DNA of 64,000 bases from Blautia liquoris. Its GTDB lineage: Bacteria > Bacillota > Clostridia > Lachnospirales > Lachnospiraceae. Location: NCBI RefSeq assembly GCF_015159595.1, contig NZ_CP063304.1, forward strand, positions 1,178,001 through 1,242,000, read 5' to 3'. The notes below the pieces were generated by a model. The model searched no databases. It was not told the DNA's origin and saw only the letters and a list, made by a program, of their open reading frames with translations. Each line of letters opens with the position of its first letter. Positions within the stretch are counted from its first letter, which is position 1. The position numbers and the translations under genes are program-made. Of this stretch, positions 1-9,612 are shown piece by piece.

Positions 1-559
1 AGCAAGAGAGCAGATCTTAAAAGCAGAGGGAAAGCTGCCAGCGGCCGTGCTCGCTTGTGTAGGCGGCGGAAGTAATGCGATGGGTATGTTTTATAATTTC
101 ATAGCGGATAAAAAGACCCGTCTGATCGGATGTGAGGCGGCGGGAAGAGGGGTGAGTACCGGACAGACTGCAGCGACAATGTCCGTTGGGACCATCGGTG
201 TTTTCCATGGGATGAAATCCTACTTCTGTCAGGATGAAAATGGGCAAATCGCACCGGTTTATTCAATATCAGCAGGGCTCGATTACCCTGGTATAGGGCC
301 TGAGCATGCTCATCTTCGAGATATAGGAAGAGCGGAGTATGTGCCAATCACCGATGACGAAGCCGTTGATGCGTTTGAATATCTGGCAAGGACAGAAGGG
401 ATTATCTGCGCAGTAGAGAGTGCTCATGCAGTGGCTTATGCTAGAAAACTGGCACCGACAATGGATAAAGATACTAGTATGATCATCTGTCTGTCCGGAC
501 GTGGAGATAAAGATGTTGCAGCGATAGCGAGATATAGAGGGAAGGAGATTTATGAGTAA
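1..559 (+). CDS. trpB: Tryptophan synthase beta chain, C-terminal part
   Basis: The reading frame is open from the left edge, so the 5' part lies outside the window. About 185 residues remain. They contain the glycine-rich GGGSNAMG loop that binds the PLP phosphate in TrpB, followed by the family-typical stretches [29 protein letters not shown] and the C-terminal CLSGRGDKD. The enzyme joins indole and serine to make tryptophan and forms an alpha2beta2 complex with TrpA. The stop overlaps the trpA start by eight bases, which indicates translational coupling. An internal GTG at 47 is not the start, because conserved TrpB sequence continues upstream of it. Confidence 0.95.
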   Translation, partial: AREQILKAEGKLPAAVLACVGGGSNAMGMFYNFIADKKTRLIGCEAAGRGVSTGQTAATMSVGTIGVFHGMKSYFCQDENGQIAPVYSISAGLDYPGIGPEHAHLRDIGRAEYVPITDDEAVDAFEYLARTEGIICAVESAHAVAYARKLAPTMDKDTSMIICLSGRGDKDVAAIARYRGKEIYE

Positions 560-1334
560 TATAAAGGATGCATTTTTAAATGGAAAAGCTTTAATCGCGT
601 TTTTGACAGCGGGAGATCCATCACTGGATAAAACAGTGGATTATATACTGGCGATGGAACAGGCAGGTGCTGATCTGATTGAAATTGGAATTCCATTTTC
701 TGATCCGACGGCAGAAGGAGTGGTGATTCAGGAGGCGGATATAAGAGCTCTTAAAGCAGGGATGACCACGGATGGAGTATTCGAGATTGTAGAAAAAGTA
801 CGGGAGAAATGCAAGATTCCGCTAGTATTGATGACGTATCTGAATCCTGTCTTTCATTATGGCTATGAAAGATTCTTTGAAAAATGTGAGGCTTTATCGG
901 CTGATGGAATTATTGTTCCGGATCTTCCCTTTGAGGAGAAGAAAGAGGTATCTGAGGTTGCTGAAAAACACGGCGTGGATGTTGTATCCATGATCGCACC
1001 AACTTCAAAGGAACGAATTCAGATGATTGCAGAGGATGCAAAAGGATTTCTCTACGTTGTCTCATCTATGGGAGTGACCGGGGTGAGAACGAATATTGAA
1101 ACAGATCTATCATCTATTATGGCATCGATCCGGGAGGTGACAGACCTCCCGGCAGCAGTGGGATTTGGCATCAGCACACCCAAGCAGGCCCGTGAGATGG
1201 CAGCGGTATCCAATGGGGCGATCGTAGGAAGTGCAATTGTGAAACTGATTGAAAAATATGGGGAAGATGCACAAGAACCATTGAAAGAATATGTCAGAGA
1301 AATGAAGGCAGCCATGAGAATGCAGCCCGATTAG
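552..1334 (+). CDS. trpA: Tryptophan synthase alpha chain
   Basis: This 260-residue protein has the usual TrpA length and TIM-barrel motifs. It cleaves indole-3-glycerol phosphate to indole and glyceraldehyde 3-phosphate in complex with TrpB. The segment [18 protein letters not shown] carries the catalytic glutamate (equivalent to E. coli Glu49). At the position of Asp60 (LADGP in E. coli) there is a glutamate (TAEGV), a substitution I believe is common in Clostridia. GFGIS and [10 protein letters not shown] near the C terminus form the phosphate-binding part. The start overlaps the end of trpB and is preceded by AAGGAG. It appears to be the last gene of the trp operon, since the next gene is on the other strand. 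Confidence 0.97.
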   Translation: MSNIKDAFLNGKALIAFLTAGDPSLDKTVDYILAMEQAGADLIEIGIPFSDPTAEGVVIQEADIRALKAGMTTDGVFEIVEKVREKCKIPLVLMTYLNPVFHYGYERFFEKCEALSADGIIVPDLPFEEKKEVSEVAEKHGVDVVSMIAPTSKERIQMIAEDAKGFLYVVSSMGVTGVRTNIETDLSSIMASIREVTDLPAAVGFGISTPKQAREMAAVSNGAIVGSAIVKLIEKYGEDAQEPLKEYVREMKAAMRMQPD

Positions 1335-1432
1335 AAGGGATTTGAATTCGAGATGTTAAAATAATGCATCTGCTATGATCTGTTTTATTAATAAGCAGGA
1401 CATAAAGTGATTGTGAGAAATAATGGATACAA

Positions 1433-1464
1433 TGAGAATCCGGAAGCTCATCTTCGGGTTCTCA
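1433..1464. terminator. Hairpin between trpA and hypB
   Basis: TGAGAATCCG and CGGGTTCTCA form a ten-pair stem with one G-T pair around a 12-base loop. It lies between two convergent genes, so a bidirectional terminator is plausible. No clear T-run follows on either strand, which keeps confidence low. Confidence 0.35.
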
Positions 1465-1483
1465 CTGTATTCAGGGATGTAAA

Positions 1484-2173
1484 TTAAGAGTTTATCCATC
1501 TCCGGGTATTTTCTATCATCCACTTACCTAGCTGGCCCATGCCTTCTCCTGTTTTTGCGGAGATGAAGATAATTTCTATATTTGGATTCCTCATTCTGGC
1601 GTTTTTGATCAGCTGTTGTTTGTCAAAGTCAAAGTAATCCATGACGTCAATTTTATTGACGATCAGCAGATCACATTTTTCATACATCAAAGGATATTTT
1701 AATGGTTTGTCATCACCCTCTGGCACGGAGAGGATTGTAGCGTTTTTCGCTGCACCAGTATCGAATTCAGCCGGGCAGACAAGATTTCCTACATTTTCCA
1801 GGACCACCAAATCCATATCTTTTGTGCCGAATTCTGACAGACCCTGTCTTGTCATATCAGCATCGAGGTGGCACATTCCTCCGGTATGTATCTGGATCGA
1901 TGGAATTCCGGCATCTTCCATAATTTTGGCATCGACGATAGAGTCAATGTCTGCCTCCATCACGCCCATATTTAGTTGACCTTTTAGCTCTTTTGCAAGA
2001 GCCAGTAAGGTTGTTGTCTTTCCGGAACCCGGTGAAGACATCAGGTTGAGAAGAAATGTCTTCTCCTCTTTCATCTGCTTTCTTAATTTTATTGCATCCT
2101 TGTCATTGTCTTCAAAAATACTTTTTTTGACTTCGATAACACGAATACGGTCTTTTGTTATTGCATCACTCAT
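1484..2173 (-). CDS. hypB: Hydrogenase nickel-incorporation GTPase HypB
   Basis: HypB is a SIMIBI-class GTPase that helps insert nickel into [NiFe]-hydrogenase; related proteins also serve urease. Visible motifs are the P-loop PGSGKTT (residues 48-54), the Cys-His pair in GGMCHLDAD (101-102), ENVGNLVCPAEFDTG with Cys133, and the guanine-specificity motif NKID (173-176). Cys101, His102 and Cys133 match the known G-domain metal site. The His-rich N-terminal nickel store of some HypB proteins is absent. A strong AGGGGGG ribosome binding site precedes the ATG. No hypA, hypC-F or hydrogenase structural genes are next to it, so it stands alone here. Confidence 0.95.
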   Translation of the reverse strand: MSDAITKDRIRVIEVKKSIFEDNDKDAIKLRKQMKEEKTFLLNLMSSPGSGKTTTLLALAKELKGQLNMGVMEADIDSIVDAKIMEDAGIPSIQIHTGGMCHLDADMTRQGLSEFGTKDMDLVVLENVGNLVCPAEFDTGAAKNATILSVPEGDDKPLKYPLMYEKCDLLIVNKIDVMDYFDFDKQQLIKNARMRNPNIEIIFISAKTGEGMGQLGKWMIENTRRWINS

Positions 2174-2423
2174 GTTAGTCCCCCCTATTTCGCCTATGAT
2201 TGACGAACTGATTTATCTTACAGCGGTTCATATACCTGGTAAGGCTGAGCACTGTATACTATTGTTTCCTTAATAATAACATTCAAACCCAGTCTAATCA
2301 ACCATTGTAGAAGGATTTTGAGTATAAAGATTGTGAGAAAGAGGGAAATTAACACACACATCATCTGGTAATGTGTTATAATTTTATGTAAGATTATATA
2401 GAAGAGCGAGATAAAGGATTAGA

Positions 2424-5321
2424 ATGAACAATATAGTATTAAATCTTGAAAATGCAGTGTCAACGGGACTTTTTGATCAGTCGGTTCGATCCGATGACAC
2501 TCTTCGTCCCCGACTACTCTACAATGATATACACAAAGGAAACAACATTTTAGTCGAACTGGAACAAAATCTTCTTGATTGTGATTCCTTCTGGTTTTCA
2601 GTGGCATTTATCACAAAAAGTGGATTGGTTGTACTGAAGGAAACACTTCGTGAGCTGGATAAAAATAATATAAAGGGACATATTTTGACGACGGACTATC
2701 TTTCATTTAGTGAGCCAGATGCCTTCCGTGAATTGCTTAGATTTTCTAACTTAAAGGTCAGGGTTTATACCAGAGAGAATTTCCATACGAAAGGCTATAT
2801 GTTTACCAAGGACGGCTTGCGGACTTTTATTGTTGGAAGCTCGAATCTGACACAAGGTGCGCTGAAGGCGAACAAAGAATGGAATCTGAAGATCACATCT
2901 CTTGAACAAGGAAAGCTGATACAGGAGACGGAAGATGAGTTTCAGGTCATGTGGGATCAGTCCGTGACTTTGACAGAGGAATGGATTACGGATATCTATG
3001 AACGGGTTTATATTAATAGGAAGAAAGAACGAAAAGCTCAAAAGATAGAACGTATTCGTACTTACACACTGGAGCCAAATATGATGCAGCGTGAGGCAAC
3101 AAAGGCTCTGATAAACCTTCGTAAAGAGAATTCGAAAAAAGCGATATTAATCAGTGCAACTGGCACAGGGAAGACATATCTCTCTGCATTTGACGTGAGA
3201 AATTTCAAGCCTCATAAGATGTTGTTTTTGGTACATAGAGAGCAGATTTTAAAGCAGGCAATGGAGAGTTTTAAAGACGTTCTTGGAGAACATATCGATG
3301 CCGGTTTATTGTCGGGTAATTATCATGATTTTAAATCAGATTATCTCTTCTCAACAATACAGACGATGTCAAAGAGTGAAATGATGAAACGCTACAAGCC
3401 GGATTATTTTGATTATATCGTGATTGACGAGACTCATAAGGCAGGAGCGAATTCGTATCTGAAAATTATCGACTATTTTAAGCCGAAGTTTTTGCTTGGC
3501 ATGACAGCAAGTCCGGAACGCACGGATGGATTTGATATTTTTTGTCTGTTTGACCATAACGTTGCATATGAGATTCGTCTGCAGCAGGCGATGGAGGAAG
3601 ACCTTCTCTGTCCGTTTCATTACTTTGGAGTCACTGCTCTTACAGTTGATGGAAATACGATTGATGATAATACGGAGTTTCGTTATCTGGTTTCTGAAGA
3701 ACGTGTCACCAATATTATCGAAAAGGCAGAATTTTACGGTTTCAGTGGAGATCGCGTGAGAGGGCTCATTTTTTGTAGTAAAAATGAAGAAGCAAGGGAA
3801 TTATCTCATTCGTTTAATAAAAAAGGATATCAGACAGTTTCCCTTTCCGGTGCTGATAGTCAGGAAAAGAGAGAGATCTGTATAGACCGTCTGGAGAAGA
3901 GGGAGAGGGAAGGCGGACTTGATTATATCTTTACCGTAGATATTTTCAATGAAGGTGTTGATATTCCACAGGTGAACCAGGTGATTATGCTCCGACCGAC
4001 GGAATCGTCGATTATCTTTGTACAGCAGTTGGGACGTGGTCTTCGAAAAGCAGAAGATAAGGAATATGTGGTAGTCATTGATTTTATCGGAAATTATCAG
4101 AAGAACTTCCTGATTCCGCTTGCGTTATCAGGAGACAGAACGTATAACAAGGATAGTATACGAAAGTATGTGGCTGAGGGAAATCGTGTCATTCCAGGAT
4201 GTTCTACAGTCCATTTCGATGAGATTACAAAAAAGAGAATCTATTCGGCGATTGACGCTGCCAATTTCAATGATATTCGTTTCCTTAAAGAAAATTATCA
4301 GCAGCTGAAATATCGCCTTGGCAGAATTCCAAAGATGATTGACTTTGACAAATACGGTGAAATGGATGTCATGCATATCATAGAAAATAAGTCCCTGGGA
4401 TCCTACTATAAGTTTCTGATGAAATACGAAAAGGATTATGAGGTTCGCTTAAATCCGAAAGAGGAGAAAACCATAGAGTTTATTTCTAAGAAATTTGCTT
4501 CTGGAAAGCGTATTCATGAGTTGCTGCTCTTAAAGAGGATGATATATTATCCAAATAACCTGTTTGCACTTTTGAAAAGAGATCTGAAACAATATTATCA
4601 AATTGAAATGGAGGAGAAGACAGTAGTTAATATAGAAAACATTATGACTAACGAATTTTCCACTGGTTCTGCCAAAAAGACATATCAGGATTGTGTGCTG
4701 ATTCGACCAGATGGAAAAGATTTTTCCATATCGGAAAGTTATGCCGAGATGTTGGGAAATCCGAATTTCCATCATATTGTGGAAGAAATCATTGATTTTG
4801 GAATCACAAGGTACAATGCGGGATATTCTGACCGGTATATGGATACGAATTTGCAGTTGTATTGTAAATATACATATGAAGATGTCTGCCGTCTGCTGGA
4901 TTGGAAAAAAGGAGAGGTCCCTTTAAACATTAGTGGATATAAGTACGATGAAGATACGAAAACATATCCGATATTCATCAATTATGATAAGGAAAATGAT
5001 ATTCAGGACACCATTCGGTATGAAGACCGCTTTCAGGACTCATCGACATTGCTTGCGATTTCAAAATCAGGGCGCACGATTGAGTCAAAAGATGTTACGA
5101 TTGCGTTACATGCAAAGGAACTGGATGTTGATCTGGAACTCTTTGTCCGAAAGAACAAGGACGATAACATTTCGAAGGAATTTTATTATCTTGGAAGAAT
5201 GTATGCAACTGGTAAAGTGAAAGAATTCACCATGCCAAATACCAGCAAAACGGCTGTAGAGATTCAATATAAATTATGCACACCTGTACGTGATGATCTG
5301 TACGAATATATAACAGGTTGA
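2424..5321 (+). CDS. PLD-like nuclease / SF2 helicase / DUF3427 protein
   Basis: This 965-residue protein has three parts. Residues 30-200 form a phospholipase-D-like domain with an HxK site (HTKG, 121-124) and GSSNLT (138-143). Residues 215-570 form a superfamily 2 helicase with Walker A ATGTGKT (245-251), the DEAH-box variant DETH (335-338), GMTASPERTD (359-368) and the arginine-finger motif QQLGRGLRKA (534-543). The C-terminal third fits DUF3427. The fold is related to restriction-type helicases, so a role in DNA processing or phage defence is plausible but unproven. The PLD motif has only one HxK copy, so activity may need a dimer. A -10-like TATAAT lies at 2377-2382 and AAAGGA precedes the ATG. 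No methylase or partner gene is adjacent. Confidence 0.85.
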   Translation: MNNIVLNLENAVSTGLFDQSVRSDDTLRPRLLYNDIHKGNNILVELEQNLLDCDSFWFSVAFITKSGLVVLKETLRELDKNNIKGHILTTDYLSFSEPDAFRELLRFSNLKVRVYTRENFHTKGYMFTKDGLRTFIVGSSNLTQGALKANKEWNLKITSLEQGKLIQETEDEFQVMWDQSVTLTEEWITDIYERVYINRKKERKAQKIERIRTYTLEPNMMQREATKALINLRKENSKKAILISATGTGKTYLSAFDVRNFKPHKMLFLVHREQILKQAMESFKDVLGEHIDAGLLSGNYHDFKSDYLFSTIQTMSKSEMMKRYKPDYFDYIVIDETHKAGANSYLKIIDYFKPKFLLGMTASPERTDGFDIFCLFDHNVAYEIRLQQAMEEDLLCPFHYFGVTALTVDGNTIDDNTEFRYLVSEERVTNIIEKAEFYGFSGDRVRGLIFCSKNEEARELSHSFNKKGYQTVSLSGADSQEKREICIDRLEKREREGGLDYIFTVDIFNEGVDIPQVNQVIMLRPTESSIIFVQQLGRGLRKAEDKEYVVVIDFIGNYQKNFLIPLALSGDRTYNKDSIRKYVAEGNRVIPGCSTVHFDEITKKRIYSAIDAANFNDIRFLKENYQQLKYRLGRIPKMIDFDKYGEMDVMHIIENKSLGSYYKFLMKYEKDYEVRLNPKEEKTIEFISKKFASGKRIHELLLLKRMIYYPNNLFALLKRDLKQYYQIEMEEKTVVNIENIMTNEFSTGSAKKTYQDCVLIRPDGKDFSISESYAEMLGNPNFHHIVEEIIDFGITRYNAGYSDRYMDTNLQLYCKYTYEDVCRLLDWKKGEVPLNISGYKYDEDTKTYPIFINYDKENDIQDTIRYEDRFQDSSTLLAISKSGRTIESKDVTIALHAKELDVDLELFVRKNKDDNISKEFYYLGRMYATGKVKEFTMPNTSKTAVEIQYKLCTPVRDDLYEYITG

Positions 5322-5351
5322 GACGAACGCACGAATATGAGGGTATGAATT

Positions 5352-6488
5352 ATGGCTGAGAACGAAGAAAAAGTTAAAACAACAAATTACAGAAAAAACA
5401 AATATAGGATTTATATCGGAACCTATGACAAACCTCTTATGACAGGTGACGGCTCTATATTCCTCGGAAAGGGAGACGGAATACAGATTCTTACCATGGA
5501 TGCAGAGGCAGGCAGGGTTATTTATCAGGGTCGAAACCGGGAGACATCGAATACTTCCTGGATTAATTGTGCTGTAGATGGGAAGATACTATATGTGGTG
5601 AATGAACTGGACGAATTCGAGGGAAAAGAGACTGGGGCAGTCAGCTCGTTTTCCCTGGAGGATAATGGGGAGATAAACGTGCTTCAGACAATTTCCTCAG
5701 AGGGACGGGCTCCCTGCCACTTAGGGGTTAGTCCAGACGGACATGGGATGGCCGTGGCAAATTACAGCAGTGGAAATATTGTGCTTTATCGGTTAAAGGG
5801 TGATGAAACGTTTGAACATTCGCAACAGATTCAGTTGGATGGAAAAGGACCGAACAGCATACGACAGGCAGGTCCGCATGCACACTGTGTTCTGTTTGAC
5901 CGAACCGGGTCACACCTGCTGGTCACGAATCTGGGGAATGATACCATTCGTGTATATACATATAGAAAAGATTTAATTCAGATAGATGAAAATTCCATCT
6001 TTGTTTATAAAGGCAAACCTGGATCAGGACCGAGGAGTATGGATTTTTCTGCAGATGGGAAGTATCTGTATGTGACCAATGAATTGGACGGATCGATATC
6101 GGTTCTCTCTTATCAGGAGACTTCAGGGCAGCTGACATGCATACAGAATGTACCTGTAAATGAATGGAAAGATGAAAGCGAAAAGGATGCCGCAGGCCTT
6201 GCTATTTCACCGGATGGTCGGAATCTTTATATGACAACACGTAATATCAATCAACTGATGGGGTTTCACAGAGACCCAAAAACTGGTTTGCTAAAGCATA
6301 TTCAGTCCATTGAAACCGCAGGCGCCAACCCCAGAAGTCTGGCAATTTCGCCAAATGGGAGATGGTTAATTGTGGGAAATCAGGATACGGATAACATTAC
6401 AATTTATGAAAGAGATCCGGTGGATGGAAGACTACATATTACAGAGAAACTACAGGTTAATACGCCTGTATGCGTTCAGATCTTTTAA
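5352..6488 (+). CDS. Lactonase family protein (6-phosphogluconolactonase-like beta-propeller)
   Basis: This 378-residue protein matches the seven-bladed beta-propeller lactonase family (E. coli Pgl/YbhE type). Repeated blade motifs include LGVSPDG, MDFSADGKYLYVTNELDG, LAISPDGRNLYMTTR and LAISPNGRWLIVGNQ. The segment RQAGPHAHCV (about residues 170-180) is characteristic. Members hydrolyse 6-phosphogluconolactone or other sugar lactones. The N-terminal 17 residues are charged and precede the first blade (YRIYIGTYD). It is followed 26 bases later by an IlvD/Edd dehydratase, which suggests lactone-to-aldonate-to-ketodeoxy acid chemistry rather than the pentose phosphate pathway. The exact substrate cannot be read from the sequence. 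Confidence 0.8.
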   Translation: MAENEEKVKTTNYRKNKYRIYIGTYDKPLMTGDGSIFLGKGDGIQILTMDAEAGRVIYQGRNRETSNTSWINCAVDGKILYVVNELDEFEGKETGAVSSFSLEDNGEINVLQTISSEGRAPCHLGVSPDGHGMAVANYSSGNIVLYRLKGDETFEHSQQIQLDGKGPNSIRQAGPHAHCVLFDRTGSHLLVTNLGNDTIRVYTYRKDLIQIDENSIFVYKGKPGSGPRSMDFSADGKYLYVTNELDGSISVLSYQETSGQLTCIQNVPVNEWKDESEKDAAGLAISPDGRNLYMTTRNINQLMGFHRDPKTGLLKHIQSIETAGANPRSLAISPNGRWLIVGNQDTDNITIYERDPVDGRLHITEKLQVNTPVCVQIF

Positions 6489-6514
6489 AATTATGAGAAA
6501 GGGGAAGATATATT

Positions 6515-8236
6515 ATGGACTTGAACAGTCAGCGAGTAAGAGCACTGGCACCTGAAAATGATCCCTTAAAGATGGGGATGGGTTGGAGTGCCTGCGATTT
6601 GAATAAGCCACAGATTATGGTGGAGAGCACATTTGGCGATAGTCATCCCGGAAGTGCACATCTGAATAAGTTTGTGGATGAGGCGCTAAAAGGAATCTCC
6701 GATATGGGAGGAAAAGGTGCCCGGTATTTTGTTACGGATATCTGTGACGGAATCGCTCAGGGACATGATGGAATCAACTTTTCACTTGCTTCCAGAGATA
6801 TGATTGCAAATATGATTGAAATTCACGGAAATTCGACTGGTTTTGACGGCGGTGTCTTTATCGCCAGCTGCGATAAGGCAGTTCCTGCTATCCTGATGGG
6901 ACTTGCTCGACTTGACATGCCGTCGATCGTGATCACTGGCGGTGTCATGGATGCGGGTCCTGACTTACTTACGCTGGAGCAGATCGGCGCATATTGTGCT
7001 ATGTATCAGAGAGGTGAGATATCAGAGAAAAAACTCACCTATTATAAACAGCATGCCTGCCCATCCTGCGGAGCTTGCTCATTTATGGGAACGGCTTCGA
7101 CAATGCAGATTATGGCGGAAGCACTGGGACTTATGCTTCCGGGATCGGCATTGATGCCGGCAACCAGTGAAGATTTGAAAAAGATGGCTTACAAAGCGGG
7201 TAAACAGGTTATGAAACTTGCTAAAAAACATGTCAAGGTAAGTGATATTGTGACGATGGATTCCTTTGAAAATGCAATTATGGTACATGCGGCAATTTCG
7301 GGCTCTACGAATTCACTGCTCCACATTCCGGCTATGGCCCATGAAATGGGATTTGAAATTGATTCCGATACCTTCGACCGCATGCATCGTGGTGCACATT
7401 ATCTCCTGGACATTCGCCCTGCGGGGAGATGGCCAGCCGAATACTTCTACTATGCCGGGGGTGTACCTGCAGTCATGGAAGAAATCAAGTCTATGCTGCA
7501 CCTTGACGCCAGAACGGTGACCGGAAAAACGCTTGGAGATAATCTGGAAGAACTAAAGTCAAATGGATTTTATGAAAGATGCAGGGATTATCTCAAGAAA
7601 AAAGGACTTGTACGCACCGATGTCATCCGGACATTTGGCAATCCAATCGGAAGAGACGGAACCGTGGCGATCCTAAAAGGCAATCTTGCTCCGGAGGGCT
7701 CTGTGGTCAAACATTCAGCAGTTCCGAAAGAGATGTTTCAGGCAGAGCTTCTTGCCAGGCCTTTTGATTGTGAAGAAGATGCAATTTCAGCGATACTCTC
7801 TGGAAAGATCAAGCCGGGTGATGCTGTCTTTATCCGCTATGAGGGACCAAAAGGTTCCGGTATGCCGGAAATGTTCTATACAACAGAGGCTATTTCCTCC
7901 GATCCGGAACTGGGACGCAGCATTGCACTGATCACAGATGGAAGATTCTCCGGGGCATCCAAAGGTCCCGCAATCGGCCATGTATCTCCGGAAGCGGCCG
8001 CAGGCGGACCCATAGCGCTTGTTGAAGAAGGAGATGTGATTCAAATCGATATCCCCGCACGTTCCCTGAACATTATCGGAGCAAAAGGCAAAAAACTTCC
8101 GAAGGAAGAGATTACAAAGATTCTTGGAGAGCGGAAAAAGGCATGGGAGCCAAAAGAAGAAAAATATAAAAGTGGTGTCCTGAAACTCTATTCACAGCAC
8201 GCAGTATCGCCTATGAAAGGCGGATTTATGAAATGA
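6515..8236 (+). CDS. IlvD/Edd family dehydratase (dihydroxy-acid or sugar-acid dehydratase)
   Basis: This 573-residue protein is an iron-sulfur dehydratase of the IlvD/Edd family. Conserved pieces are DGIAQGHDGINFSLASRD, the cluster cysteine in ASCDK (Cys119), CPSCGACSFMGTAST (Cys188 being the likely second ligand), NPIGRDG, IRYEGPKGSGMPEM and ITDGRFSGASKGPAIGHVSPEA. The family makes 2-keto acids from dihydroxy acids, either in valine/isoleucine synthesis or in sugar-acid breakdown. The neighbouring lactonase and the absence of other ilv genes favour an aldonate dehydratase, but this is inference. The region at residues 44-50 (HPGSAHL) corresponds to the PGHxHL element of E. coli IlvD. It overlaps the next gene by four bases (ATGA). 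Confidence 0.85.
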   Translation: MDLNSQRVRALAPENDPLKMGMGWSACDLNKPQIMVESTFGDSHPGSAHLNKFVDEALKGISDMGGKGARYFVTDICDGIAQGHDGINFSLASRDMIANMIEIHGNSTGFDGGVFIASCDKAVPAILMGLARLDMPSIVITGGVMDAGPDLLTLEQIGAYCAMYQRGEISEKKLTYYKQHACPSCGACSFMGTASTMQIMAEALGLMLPGSALMPATSEDLKKMAYKAGKQVMKLAKKHVKVSDIVTMDSFENAIMVHAAISGSTNSLLHIPAMAHEMGFEIDSDTFDRMHRGAHYLLDIRPAGRWPAEYFYYAGGVPAVMEEIKSMLHLDARTVTGKTLGDNLEELKSNGFYERCRDYLKKKGLVRTDVIRTFGNPIGRDGTVAILKGNLAPEGSVVKHSAVPKEMFQAELLARPFDCEEDAISAILSGKIKPGDAVFIRYEGPKGSGMPEMFYTTEAISSDPELGRSIALITDGRFSGASKGPAIGHVSPEAAAGGPIALVEEGDVIQIDIPARSLNIIGAKGKKLPKEEITKILGERKKAWEPKEEKYKSGVLKLYSQHAVSPMKGGFMK

Positions 8237-9612
8237 TCCAACATCAAAAAACAGGGTTTTATCATACTTTTTTTAAACTTAGTTTTTTTATAATTCTTCA
8301 GAATGTTGTGACGATCAGTGTGAACCTATTGGACAATGTGATGCTGGCTCGTTTCAGTGAACCCGCTATGGCGGGTTCATCCATTGTAAATCAGATACAG
8401 TTTGTCTATCAGCAGGCGATCACGGCACTTGCTGAGGCTGCGGTTATTATAGGAAGCCAGTATTGGGGAGCGAAGAAAGAGAAACAGAATCGGGACATCG
8501 TCCGCTGTGCTCTGAGAGTGGGAATAGTGGTTTGTATCGTGATGTTTGCAGTAGTCAGTATCTTCGATCGACAGATTTTGTCATGCTTTACGAAAGACAC
8601 AACGATTTTGTCTGAGGCAGAGAAGTATCTGTCAATTATACGAATCACGTACATATTTTCCATGATCTCTACGATACTCCTTGGATTCTTAAGAAGTAGG
8701 GAGATCGTGAAGATCGGATTTGTGGTTTCTGTGGCTGCACTTTTGACAAATGGTTTTCTCAATTATCTGCTGATTTTTGGAAAGGCGGGTTTTCCCCAAA
8801 TGGGTATCAGGGGCGCTGCAATTGCTACGCTGATCTCACGTATTGTCGAGCTTTTCATCGTTGTGATTTATACGATAAAGAAAATCCATAAATCAGAGAA
8901 TCAGTCATCTGTTCATACGTATGATGTGTACAGTAATCCGATTACCCCAGGTCTTTTAAACGATTATGTGAAATGCTTACTACCTCTTATGGGCACAGCA
9001 GTTTTATGGAGTCTGAGTTCAGCTCTTCAGACGGTGATTCTGGGTAATATGAGCAGCGTGGCCCTTAGTGCGAATGCAGTATCCTCAAACCTCTTTTTAA
9101 TGGTAAAGGCGGCTGCGACAGGAACGGCACTTGCCGGCGGAGTTATGATCGGAAAAGCAATCGGTGAGGGAAATGAACAGGCGGTGAAAGTGACTTCAAA
9201 AAAATTACAGATTGCATTCTTCTTAACAGCGCTTGTCGGGGCTTTAGCTCTCTATCTGATCCGAATTCCGGTACTCAGATTCTATCATATCTCTCCTGAG
9301 ACGAAACATCTTGCAGATCAGTTTTTGATTCTTATGAGCATCATCTATATCGGAATGGGATATCAGATGCCTGCCAGTGAAGGCATTATTAAAGGCGGCG
9401 GAAGTCCTTCTTTTATTCTGGTTATGAATCTGATCAGTATATGGGGCATTGTACTGCCGCTTTCCTGGTATCTGGCATTTGAGAAACAGGCTGCGCCAAT
9501 TGTAGTATTGGCAGTACTCAATTCAGATCAGGTATTCAAGTGTATACCGGTTTTTATCAAGATAAATTATGGACATTGGATGAAGAAATTGACGAGAGAG
9601 GAATCAATATAA
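8233..9612 (+). CDS. MATE family efflux transporter
   Basis: This 459-residue membrane protein has about twelve hydrophobic segments and the MATE hallmarks: an N-terminal helix with NLLDNVMLARFSEPAMAGSSIVNQI and a second-half counterpart around NMSSVALSANAVSSNLF. MATE proteins export cationic drugs or metabolites using Na+ or H+ gradients. The start codon overlaps the stop of the dehydratase gene, so the two are probably translated together. The association could mean export of a sugar-acid-related metabolite, although MATE genes are often unrelated to their neighbours. The 3' end overlaps the convergent fbp gene by nine bases. Confidence 0.9.
   Translation: MIQHQKTGFYHTFFKLSFFIILQNVVTISVNLLDNVMLARFSEPAMAGSSIVNQIQFVYQQAITALAEAAVIIGSQYWGAKKEKQNRDIVRCALRVGIVVCIVMFAVVSIFDRQILSCFTKDTTILSEAEKYLSIIRITYIFSMISTILLGFLRSREIVKIGFVVSVAALLTNGFLNYLLIFGKAGFPQMGIRGAAIATLISRIVELFIVVIYTIKKIHKSENQSSVHTYDVYSNPITPGLLNDYVKCLLPLMGTAVLWSLSSALQTVILGNMSSVALSANAVSSNLFLMVKAAATGTALAGGVMIGKAIGEGNEQAVKVTSKKLQIAFFLTALVGALALYLIRIPVLRFYHISPETKHLADQFLILMSIIYIGMGYQMPASEGIIKGGGSPSFILVMNLISIWGIVLPLSWYLAFEKQAAPIVVLAVLNSDQVFKCIPVFIKINYGHWMKKLTREESI

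Noticed and set aside
2424-5321. Assignment of the PLD-helicase protein to a named defence system such as DISARM or Mokosh
   Set aside because: DISARM needs separate helicase, DUF1998 and PLD genes, and the single-protein Mokosh type has a different helicase class and domain order.
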